Source of the DNA: Hyphomicrobiales bacterium
Lineage (GTDB): Bacteria > Pseudomonadota > Alphaproteobacteria > Rhizobiales > Xanthobacteraceae
Reading direction: 5' to 3'
DNA: 8,833 nucleotides
Assembly: GCA_003164375.1 (NCBI GenBank)
Contig: PLTE01000308.1
Coordinates: forward strand, 809 to 9,641
Each line of letters starts with the position of its first letter. Position 1 is the stretch's first letter. Positions 1 to 5,355 of the stretch are shown here, piece by piece. The translations under genes and the position numbers were made by a program. The notes beneath the pieces are model-generated. The model saw nothing but the letters and a program-made list of their open reading frames with translations, did not search any database and was not told the DNA's origin.

Positions 1-25
1 GGACCCGCTGATTAAGAGTCAGCTG
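1..25 (-). repeat. tRNA-Lys(CTT) 3'-half fragment, candidate att site
   Basis: Read on the minus strand, these bases form a perfect 5-bp anticodon stem (GCTGA/TCAGC) around the 7-base loop CTCTTAA, followed by GGGTCC, as in the variable region of bacterial tRNA-Lys with anticodon CTT. The bases upstream (26-45) do not resemble a D-arm or acceptor strand, so this is not a complete tRNA gene. The match starts at the anticodon stem and continues off the left edge. Tyrosine recombinases commonly use the anticodon arm to 3' end of tRNA genes as attB, and leave such a partial copy at the far end of the element. The integrase stop codon lies 23 bp away. The tRNA identity is seen in the sequence; the att role is inferred. 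Confidence 0.6.
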
Positions 26-48
26 GTCTTTCCCTTAGTTCCATATAA

Positions 49-1347
49 TCATCCAGAGTTGGCATTTTGCAGTTGGACGACATTGCCGCCCAATCTTGCT
101 TGGATGCAATAGTTTGCCCACGTGCGCATCAAGGCCCGCCTCTTTTCAAACAGGTCGCCGCGACGGTAGGCCGCTTCGACTTTGTCTCCGACGGTGTGAG
201 CAAGTGCCATTTCAACCACTTCGTTCGGAAACTTTGTCCGCTCCGCGGCCCAATCGCGAAAGGTCGAGCGAAAGCCGTGCACGGTGAGGTCACTTCGCCC
301 CATGCGTTGCAGCACTTTGAGCATCGCCATGTTGCTCAACGGCTCGCCATGGCTTCGGCTTGAAAAGATGAAATCGCCCTCGTCCCCGCCGTCGTCGCTC
401 ACGCCGTCGACAATTGCCACTGCCCGATCGGATAAAGGCACGCGATGTTCCTTGCCAGCTTTCATCCGCTCGGCCGGCACGGTCCAGAGTTTGTTCTTCG
501 TGTCTATTTCGGAAAACTTGGCGCCGATGGTCTCGCCGGTGCGAGCCGCGGTGAGGATCGTGAACTCGAGCGCCCGTGCGGCAATGCCGTCTTGCTCCCG
601 TAACTTGGCCAGGAACGCCGGCAGTTCGGCATAGGGCAGCGCGCTGTGATGCTTGGTCTTGCGCACCTTTGATCGCGCCGGTAGCAACTGATCGAGATGC
701 CCTCGCCAGCGCGCTGGATTCTCGCCCTGGCGATAGCCGCGCACCGTGGCCCAGTCCAGCACCGACTCGATGCGACCGCGCAGCCGGCTTGCGGTTTCGG
801 GTTTTTCCGACCACAGCGGTTCGATCACCTTCATCACCAGCGTGGTGTCGATCAGCTGCAATGGCAGCTCGCCGATGATGGGATAGGCATAAGTCTTTAG
901 CGTCGCCGGCCACTGCGCGGCGTGCTTATCGTTTTTCCAGGCGATGCGATGCGCGGCCATGTAGGCTTCTGCGGCGTCTTTGAATTTGAGCGATTTGGCG
1001 CGTTGCAACGCCGCCTCCCGCTTGGCCGCCTCGCGCGCCTCGATTGGATCGATATCTTTCTCACGGAGCTTGCGACACTCCAAGGCGCGATCGCGCGCCT
1101 CGGCCAATGAGACGGTGGCGAAAGATCCAAGTCCCATTTCGCGGCCGCGACCTTTGAGCCTGTTGGTCGCCGGATCGCGGACCATTTCACCAGTCGCGGC
1201 ATAGCGTTCGGCAATCCAGTAGCGGAACACCCACGACTTCGCGCCAGAGGCGCTGACCTGCAAATAGAGCCCGCCGCCATCGCCATAGAGGCCCGAGCGC
1301 TTCTCGCGCGCGACCCTCAACGCAGTGAGTTTCCCGGTGATCGGCAT
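49..1347 (-). CDS. P4-type tyrosine recombinase (integrase)
   Basis: Site-specific recombinase that would integrate or excise a genomic island or prophage at a tRNA gene. From the ATG at 1347 it has 432 residues. The N-terminal arm-binding domain (about 1-110) carries the P4-family signature GLYGDGGGLYLQV (residues 19-31). A core-binding domain spans about 120-220 and the catalytic domain about 235-410. The active-site residues are all visible: R269 (TAARTGE), K296 (MKAGKEHRVPLS), H357 and R360 (HGFRSTFRDW), H384 (LAH) and the nucleophile Y394 (EAAYRR). The protein therefore looks intact. An in-frame TTG at 1362 would add five residues, but it lies inside a tandem repeat, so the ATG is preferred. 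No strong Shine-Dalgarno is seen. The gene lies downstream of tRNA-Ser in the same direction, the usual layout for P4-type integrases, while its 3' end abuts a tRNA-Lys fragment. The actual target is therefore ambiguous. Confidence 0.95.
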   Translation of the reverse strand: MPITGKLTALRVAREKRSGLYGDGGGLYLQVSASGAKSWVFRYWIAERYAATGEMVRDPATNRLKGRGREMGLGSFATVSLAEARDRALECRKLREKDIDPIEAREAAKREAALQRAKSLKFKDAAEAYMAAHRIAWKNDKHAAQWPATLKTYAYPIIGELPLQLIDTTLVMKVIEPLWSEKPETASRLRGRIESVLDWATVRGYRQGENPARWRGHLDQLLPARSKVRKTKHHSALPYAELPAFLAKLREQDGIAARALEFTILTAARTGETIGAKFSEIDTKNKLWTVPAERMKAGKEHRVPLSDRAVAIVDGVSDDGGDEGDFIFSSRSHGEPLSNMAMLKVLQRMGRSDLTVHGFRSTFRDWAAERTKFPNEVVEMALAHTVGDKVEAAYRRGDLFEKRRALMRTWANYCIQARLGGNVVQLQNANSG

Positions 1348-1348
1348 G

Positions 1349-1396
1349 AAGTGTCCGCCCAACTGTCCGCCAAACTCGTACCCAATGCGCTACCCA
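1349..1396 (-). repeat. Four tandem 12-bp units upstream of the integrase (putative arm sites)
   Basis: On the minus strand, immediately before the integrase ATG (one base in between), the sequence divides into four consecutive 12-mers: TGGGTAGCGCAT, TGGGTACGAGTT, TGGCGGACAGTT and GGGCGGACACTT. The first two share TGGGTA and the last two share GGCGGACA, and three end in TT. The strict 12-bp phase is close to one helical turn and fits binding sites for the integrase N-terminal domain, or an operator for int autoregulation. A reversed TGGGTAC lies at 1406-1412. The repeat is seen directly; the function is inferred. Confidence 0.55.
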
Positions 1397-1426
1397 TGAA
1401 ATTTGTGGGTACGGCCCCGAACCGCG

Positions 1427-1507
1427 GCGAACGAGGCAAAGCAAACATAGTGAGAGAAGCGCCCTATTCAAGGGCACTTCTCGAACGTTGGCGAACAAAG
1501 GCGAACA
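1427..1507 (+). repeat. GGCGAAC direct repeats next to tRNA-Ser
   Basis: GGCGAAC occurs at 1427-1433, and GGCGAACA at 1490-1497 and 1500-1507, the last pair 10 bp apart and ending 6 bp before the tRNA-Ser 3' end. The motif differs by one base from the GGCGGACA units next to the integrase start and lies on the opposite strand. Similar motifs flanking both sides of the integrase-tRNA gap are what an attL half-site with arm sites would look like. Function is inferred. Confidence 0.4.
1454..1482 (-). terminator. Hairpin downstream of tRNA-Ser, probable processing/termination structure
   Basis: On the minus strand GAGAAGTGCCCT pairs with AGGGCGCTTCTC across a 5-base loop, giving 12 pairs, one of them a U-G wobble. 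On the plus strand the same position is a C-A mismatch, so the structure is better formed in the RNA transcribed with tRNA-Ser. It starts 31 bases after the CCA end. It is followed by TCACTATGTTTGCTTT, which is only moderately T-rich, so it is a plausible but imperfect rho-independent terminator. Confidence 0.45.
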
Positions 1508-1513
1508 GGATTT

Positions 1514-1603
1514 TGGCGGAGGGAGTGGGATTCGAACCCACGATACGGTTTCCCGTATACACGCTTTCCAAGCGAGCGCCTTCAGCCACTCGGCCATCCC
1601 TCC
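1514..1603 (-). tRNA. tRNA-Ser (anticodon GGA)
   Basis: A complete 90-nt class II tRNA is readable on the minus strand. The acceptor stem is GGAGGGA paired with TCCCTCC, followed by discriminator G and an encoded CCA. The anticodon stem is CTCGC or longer around the loop TTGGAAA, with anticodon GGA (plus positions 1567-1569), reading UCC and UCU. The long variable arm (stem TACGG/CCGTA) is typical of serine tRNAs. The T-arm GTGGG-TTCGAAT-CCCAC is perfect. Its 3' end faces the integrase start, and tRNA-Ser genes are common integration targets. Confidence 0.98.
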
Positions 1604-1734
1604 GCGAAGACGGAACGGAGCGCATATCACGGCGGAGCCGCGCGGTACAACCCGTGCGGTCGATACGCCAAAACGTTGCGGAAAATGGCCTCGCGCAACG
1701 CCCAATCGGGCCGAAAAAGCACGGCGACTGCGGT

Positions 1735-1759
1735 GGAACTTTCATCCGCGTCTGTCGTT
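1735..1759 (+). promoter_or_regulatory. EcfG-type general stress response promoter
   Basis: GGAAC at 1735-1739 and CGTT at 1756-1759 are separated by 16 bases, an exact match to the GGAAC-N16-17-CGTT element recognised by the alphaproteobacterial general stress sigma factor EcfG (SigT). The predicted start, a few bases after CGTT, gives a leader of roughly 30 nt ahead of the microprotein gene. The motif is seen; use by EcfG is inferred from the known consensus. Confidence 0.75.
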
Positions 1760-1797
1760 AATTTACCAGTCCATAAGAGCCGATACAGGAGGCCGTC

Positions 1798-1884
1798 ATG
1801 GGACGCGGGTTATTGCTATGGCTCCTCGGCATTCCGTTGCCGATCATTCTTGTGATCTGGGTCCTCGGCGGCCTGCACGGTTGA
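1798..1884 (+). CDS. 28-aa hydrophobic microprotein, putative single-pass membrane protein
   Basis: A short gene of ATG, 27 further codons and TGA. It starts 5 bases after a perfect Shine-Dalgarno AGGAGG (1787-1792). After a basic start (MGRG), nearly the whole protein is one hydrophobic segment, LLLWLLGIP then LPIILVIWVLGG, with a Pro-x-Pro kink at residues 13-15, ending LHG. It would span the inner membrane once. Similar tiny proteins with an LLLWLLGIPxPII core are, to my recollection, common in Rhizobiales but have no established function. It stands alone between an EcfG-type promoter and a strong terminator, so it is its own transcription unit and probably stress-induced. The strong ribosome site, promoter and terminator together make it real despite its size. 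The possible role (membrane stress response) is inference. Confidence 0.82.
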   Translation: MGRGLLLWLLGIPLPIILVIWVLGGLHG

Positions 1885-1917
1885 TATTGCCAGGCGATGC
1901 GTAGCGTGACTGAGTGC

Positions 1918-1950
1918 AGAGGCCCGGCGCGAGCCGGGCCTCTTGCTTTT
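1918..1950 (+). terminator. Rho-independent terminator of the microprotein gene
   Basis: The arms AGAGGCCCGGC (1918-1928) and GCCGGGCCTCT (1933-1943) form a perfect 11-bp stem with a GCGA (GNRA) tetraloop, followed by TGCTTTT. It starts 34 bases after the microprotein stop and insulates fdhD from the stress promoter. A GTG inside it (1914) opens the fdhD frame upstream but is not a plausible start. Confidence 0.85.
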
Positions 1951-2000
1951 GCGGACGAGGCACGCTTTCACCCGGCCGCGGCATACCCTACATTAACGCC

Positions 2001-2885
2001 ATGCCTGCGCCCGACGACGAATATCTCGTCCGCCCCGATCCGCACGATCCGCGCCTGACCGAGCGCGTCACCGGCGTCGACCAGACCGGTGCGGCGATCG
2101 AGACCGCGGTGACGGTCGAGCGGGCGCTCACGATTTTCCTTAATTCCCAGGAAATTGTGACGGCGATGACCATCAACGATTATCCCGAATATCTGGCGCT
2201 CGGCTATCTGCTCAACCAGAACATGCTCAAACCCGATGACGTCGTCACCGGCGTCGATTACGACGAGGAATTGTCGGTCGTGGTCGTGCGCACCAGGCGT
2301 AAGACCAATTACGAGAAAAAACTCAAGAAACGCGTGCAGACCTCCGGCTGCGCGCAGGGCACCGTGTTCGGCGATCTCATGGAGGCGCTCGAGAGCGTGA
2401 CGTTGCCGCAGGCCGAATTGCGCACGTCGTGGCTTTATACGCTCGCGCACACGATCAACACCACGCCGTCGCTTTATCTCGAGGCCGGCGCGATCCATGG
2501 CTGCGTGCTGGCGATTAAGGACCGACCGCTCGTCTATATGGAAGACGTCGGCCGCCACAATGCCGTCGACAAGATCGCCGGCTGGATGTTCAAGCACCAT
2601 GTCGGCGCAGCCGACAAGATTTTCTATACCACCGGCCGACTCACGTCAGAGATGGTGATCAAAACGGTACGCATGGGCATTCCGATCCTGATCTCCCGTT
2701 CCGGTTTCACCGCTTGGGGCGTCGAACTGGCGCGCAAGGCGAATTTGACGCTGATCGGCCGCGCCCGCGGCAAGCGCTTCATCGCGCTGGCCGGCGAAAG
2801 CCGCATCGTGTTCGATCAGGACCTCGCTTATGTCGAGGAAGAAAGCTCAAAGCACCGGCGCAAGGCCGCGGTGCATGATGAGTAA
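2001..2885 (+). CDS. fdhD: Formate dehydrogenase accessory sulfurtransferase FdhD
   Basis: Cytoplasmic sulfurtransferase that takes sulfur from a cysteine desulfurase (IscS in E. coli) and places it on the molybdenum of bis-MGD before cofactor insertion into formate dehydrogenase. The protein is 294 residues from the ATG at 2001. The family signature EDVGRHNAVDK (181-191) is intact, as are TTGRLTSEMV (210-219) and ISRSGFTAWGVELA (231-244). The catalytic loop reads TSGCAQG (114-120): C117 aligns with the first cysteine (C121) of the E. coli CGLC loop, but the second position is Gly120. A charged tail of about 15 residues (EEESSKHRRKAAVHDE) ends the protein. The in-frame GTG at 1914 lies in the preceding terminator and gives a low-complexity extension, so it is rejected. 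mobA follows after 9 bases, so the two form an operon. No clear Shine-Dalgarno or promoter is seen in 1951-2000. Confidence 0.95.
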   Translation: MPAPDDEYLVRPDPHDPRLTERVTGVDQTGAAIETAVTVERALTIFLNSQEIVTAMTINDYPEYLALGYLLNQNMLKPDDVVTGVDYDEELSVVVVRTRRKTNYEKKLKKRVQTSGCAQGTVFGDLMEALESVTLPQAELRTSWLYTLAHTINTTPSLYLEAGAIHGCVLAIKDRPLVYMEDVGRHNAVDKIAGWMFKHHVGAADKIFYTTGRLTSEMVIKTVRMGIPILISRSGFTAWGVELARKANLTLIGRARGKRFIALAGESRIVFDQDLAYVEEESSKHRRKAAVHDE

Positions 2886-2894
2886 GTCGCGGGC

Positions 2895-3521
2895 GTGACC
2901 ACTCCTGCGACCCTCGGGCTTGTGCTCGCCGGCGGCTTGGCGCGCCGCATGGGCGGCGGCGACAAGGCGCGCATCCGCATCGGCGGCATGACCATTCTGC
3001 AGCGGGTGCTCGCCTGCATAGCTCCGCAATGCACTGGTGTCGTCATCAACGCCAACGGCGATCCGGCGCGCTTTGCCGATACCGGCCTCGCCGTAGTCGC
3101 CGACAGCGTGCCGGATTTCGCCGGACCGCTTGCCGGCATTCTCGCCGGCCTCGATTGGGCGGCGGCAAACGTGCCGCGCATCGAATGGCTGTTAAGCGTG
3201 CCGGGCGATTGTCCATTCCTGCCCAAAAATCTGGTCGCGCGTCTGCATGAGGCGCGCGGCACGGCCGGGACGCCGCTTGCTTGCGCGCGCTCCGGCGAAT
3301 GGCGCCATCCGGTCGTCGCGCTGTGGCCGGTGGCGCTGCGCGACGAATTACGCCGCGCTCTGGTCGACGAGGGCTTGCGCAAGATCGAGATCTGGACCGC
3401 GCGGCACGGCATCGGCATCGCCGACTGGCCGGCCGAGCCGATCGATCCGTTCTTGAACGTCAACACGCCGGAAGACGCCGCGCATGCCGAAGCCGTTGCT
3501 GCGCAAAATCCCATGCTCTAA
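2895..3521 (+). CDS. mobA: Molybdenum cofactor guanylyltransferase MobA
   Basis: Transfers GMP from GTP to Mo-molybdopterin to make MGD and, in two steps, the bis-MGD used by DMSO-reductase-family enzymes such as formate dehydrogenase. At 208 residues it has normal MobA length. The nucleotide-binding loop LAGGLARRMGGGDK is at residues 11-24. The ADSVPDFAGPLAGILAGL block (70-87) and the metal-binding VPGDCPFLP (102-110) follow, with WRHPVVALW at 136-144 and the C-terminal NVNTPED at 188-194. The start is GTG; no other start keeps the LAGG loop with a normal N-terminus. The gene follows fdhD by 9 bases and is likely cotranscribed. Its TAA stop overlaps the stop of the convergent moeA by 2 bases (3519-3520), so no terminator lies between the two units. 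Confidence 0.96.
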   Translation: MTTPATLGLVLAGGLARRMGGGDKARIRIGGMTILQRVLACIAPQCTGVVINANGDPARFADTGLAVVADSVPDFAGPLAGILAGLDWAAANVPRIEWLLSVPGDCPFLPKNLVARLHEARGTAGTPLACARSGEWRHPVVALWPVALRDELRRALVDEGLRKIEIWTARHGIGIADWPAEPIDPFLNVNTPEDAAHAEAVAAQNPML

Positions 3522-4804
3522 CCCACCAGCGACGCGTAGGGGAGAAAGCCGATCGTCGTGCCGGGCTCGACCTCGGTGACATCCTCGCCAAGCTCGGCGA
3601 CGCCGTCGGTTTCCGTGAGCGAGGTGAGAACGCCGGCGCCGTCCTGCGCGTATTTGACCGCTTCGACGGCGCCGTCGGCCGCCACGCGCAACGACACGCG
3701 GACATATTCGCGCCGGCCCTTGCGCTTCTTGTAGGAGAACGTGGCGAGCACCGGCATCGCGACCAGCGGCTCGGGCAGCGCGCCGGCAAGCCGCAGCAAC
3801 AACGGCCGCACCACGCTCACGAAGGTGACGAAGACCGCGACCGGATTTCCCGGCAACCCGACAAAGGCCGCGCCCTCGCCGCTGTTTGCTCCAATCTTGC
3901 CACCGGAGATCACGCCCATCGCAACCGGCCGGCCCGGCTTGATCGCGACCCGCCAAAACACGATGCGGCCGATGCTCTCGATCGCGCTTTTCACATAATC
4001 GGCTTCGCCGGCCGAGACGCCGCCCGACGTCACCACCAGATCGTGACCGGCGGCCGCCTCAGCGATCGCGCGCGACAGCGTCTGCGGATCGTCGCTCAAA
4101 ATGCCGAGATCGGTGACTTCGGCGCCGTACCGCGCAAACATGCCGGCCAAGAGATAGCGATTGGAATCGTACAGCGCGGCGCGCGGCAGCGCCGTTCCAG
4201 GCTCGACAATCTCGTCGCCGGTCGAAAACAGCGCCACACGCACGCGCCGGCGCACGTTGAGCTTGGTCAGTCCGAGCGCGGCGGTGAGTGCCACATGCTG
4301 CACTGAAAGACGCCGGCCGGCCGGCAATGCGACAGCGCCGGCGCGCATGTCCTCGCCGGCGAGCCTGCGATTGGCGCCACGCTTTAGACCCGGCGGCACG
4401 ACGACGCCATCGCCGTCGACGCGGCAATCCTCCTGCATGAACACGGTGTCGGCGCCCTCGGGCATCGGCGCGCCGGTGAAGATGCGGATCGCCTGGCCGG
4501 GCTTGATCGGCTGGCGCGCCGCGTGGCCCGCCGCGACCCGATCGGCGATCGCGAAGCGCTTGTCGGCGACGGGACTGAGATCCTCGCCGCGCACCGCAAA
4601 GCCATCGACGGCGGAATTATCGAACGGCGGCACATTGACCGGCGCGATGATCGCGTCGGCGAGCACGCGGCCTTGGGCGTCGCGCAAGCTTACGTTCTCG
4701 CAGCCGGTGACCGGCACGATGCGCTCGGCAATCAGGCGCTCGGCGTCATCGACCGGCAAGAGCGGACCGTTGAAGGCGAAGCAATCGTCGCTGAGCTGCG
4801 CCAT
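3518..4804 (-). CDS. moeA: Molybdopterin molybdenumtransferase MoeA (canonical copy)
   Basis: Inserts molybdate into adenylylated molybdopterin to give Moco, in the cytoplasm. At 428 residues it is close to E. coli MoeA in length, and all the active-site motifs are present. These are PPFDNSAVDGFAVR (59-72, D67 matching E. coli D59), TGAPMPEGADTVFMQED (110-126), GED (150-152, matching D142), STGDE (194-198, E198 matching E188), SGGVSAGEAD (260-269, matching D228), IKPGRP (288-293) and GLPGNP (316-321). The C-terminal domain IV (about 345-428) is complete. It is the last gene of the four-gene minus-strand operon. Its ATG overlaps the mobB stop in a TAATG junction, which indicates translational coupling. 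Of the three MoeA-fold proteins here, this one is the best candidate for the housekeeping enzyme. Confidence 0.96.
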   Translation of the reverse strand: MAQLSDDCFAFNGPLLPVDDAERLIAERIVPVTGCENVSLRDAQGRVLADAIIAPVNVPPFDNSAVDGFAVRGEDLSPVADKRFAIADRVAAGHAARQPIKPGQAIRIFTGAPMPEGADTVFMQEDCRVDGDGVVVPPGLKRGANRRLAGEDMRAGAVALPAGRRLSVQHVALTAALGLTKLNVRRRVRVALFSTGDEIVEPGTALPRAALYDSNRYLLAGMFARYGAEVTDLGILSDDPQTLSRAIAEAAAGHDLVVTSGGVSAGEADYVKSAIESIGRIVFWRVAIKPGRPVAMGVISGGKIGANSGEGAAFVGLPGNPVAVFVTFVSVVRPLLLRLAGALPEPLVAMPVLATFSYKKRKGRREYVRVSLRVAADGAVEAVKYAQDGAGVLTSLTETDGVAELGEDVTEVEPGTTIGFLPYASLVG

Positions 4805-5355
4805 TAGGCGTCGCTCCCCGACGCTTCGCTCGAAAGGCTGCCTATTTGCTCGCGCGGCAGCGCCTCGGCCTGCAACACATTAGCGATCGCTTCGATATCG
4901 TCGAGCGTCAGCACCGGTACTTGTGCCTCCGGCAGGGCAGCATCGGTCGCGATGGCGACGATGCAATCGTCGTCGGGATACAACAGCGGCTTGCCGATGA
5001 CGGCACGGTAGACCTCAAGCTTCGGATGCGGATGCCGCTTAAAACCTTCGACGATCACGAGGTCGACCGGGCTGAGCTTGCCCAAGATCTCGGCTAGCGG
5101 CGGCTCCGGCTCCTGGCGCAACTCGTGGAGTATGGCCCAGCGCCGGCTCGACACGATCGCGACTTCGCTGGCGCCCGCCTCGCGATGCCGCCAGGAATCC
5201 TTTCCCGGCTGGTCGGCGTCGAACTCGTGATGCGCATGCTTGACGGTCGCGACCTTCAGGCCCCGCTTCATCAGCACAGGGATCACCTTAGTGACCAGCG
5301 TCGTCTTGCCGGAACCGCTCCAGCCCGCGAGACCGATGATGCGCATGACGGTCAT
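4804..5355 (-). CDS. mobB: Molybdopterin-guanine dinucleotide biosynthesis adaptor MobB
   Basis: A P-loop GTP-binding protein that assists MobA; it is not strictly required in E. coli, and its exact role is unsettled. At 183 residues it has the Walker A loop GWSGSGKTT (11-19), the MobB-typical block VKHAHHEFDADQPGKDSWRHREAGA (within 38-62), VEGFKRHPHPKLEVYR (102-117) and IATD (135-138). The first ATG (5355) overlaps the stop of the upstream fusion gene as TAATG; a second ATG three codons later also precedes the conserved RIIGLAGW. The overlap favours the first. The gene sits between two moeA genes, away from its partner mobA, which is on the other strand. Confidence 0.95.
   Translation of the reverse strand: MTVMRIIGLAGWSGSGKTTLVTKVIPVLMKRGLKVATVKHAHHEFDADQPGKDSWRHREAGASEVAIVSSRRWAILHELRQEPEPPLAEILGKLSPVDLVIVEGFKRHPHPKLEVYRAVIGKPLLYPDDDCIVAIATDAALPEAQVPVLTLDDIEAIANVLQAEALPREQIGSLSSEASGSDA

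Larger units (their letters stand above)
1..1513. mobile_element. Integrase end or remnant of a tRNA-associated island
   Basis: An intact integrase, candidate arm-type repeats upstream of it, a tRNA-Lys fragment after its stop and an intact tRNA-Ser 167 bp before its start together indicate an integration locus. No cargo gene is visible. If tRNA-Ser 3' end is the attachment site, the element extends left beyond the window. If the tRNA-Lys fragment is the attachment site, its orientation puts host DNA on the left and element DNA on the integrase side, which would leave only a short remnant before the core genes. The boundaries given are therefore tentative. Confidence 0.45.

Noticed and set aside
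1674..1700. Inverted repeat CGTTGCG / CGCAACG with a 13-base gap upstream of the stress promoter
   Set aside because: Seven GC-rich pairs in this composition can arise by chance, and no function follows from its position. The rest of 1604-1734 shows no gene and no convincing tRNA promoter.
1187..1904. Open frames covering tRNA-Ser on both strands (for example 1187-1705 minus and 1488-1904 plus)
   Set aside because: They run through a clear tRNA and its hairpin. The translations have no domain, and one conflicts with the integrase.
1914..2000. GTG at 1914 as the start of fdhD
   Set aside because: It lies within the terminator hairpin, and the 29 extra residues are a translation of that stem. 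ATG at 2001 gives a normal FdhD.
3281..4306. 341-codon plus-strand open frame spanning the mobA end and antisense of moeA
   Set aside because: It is a high-GC shadow: the translation is Arg/Ala-rich without motifs and overlaps two well-identified genes.
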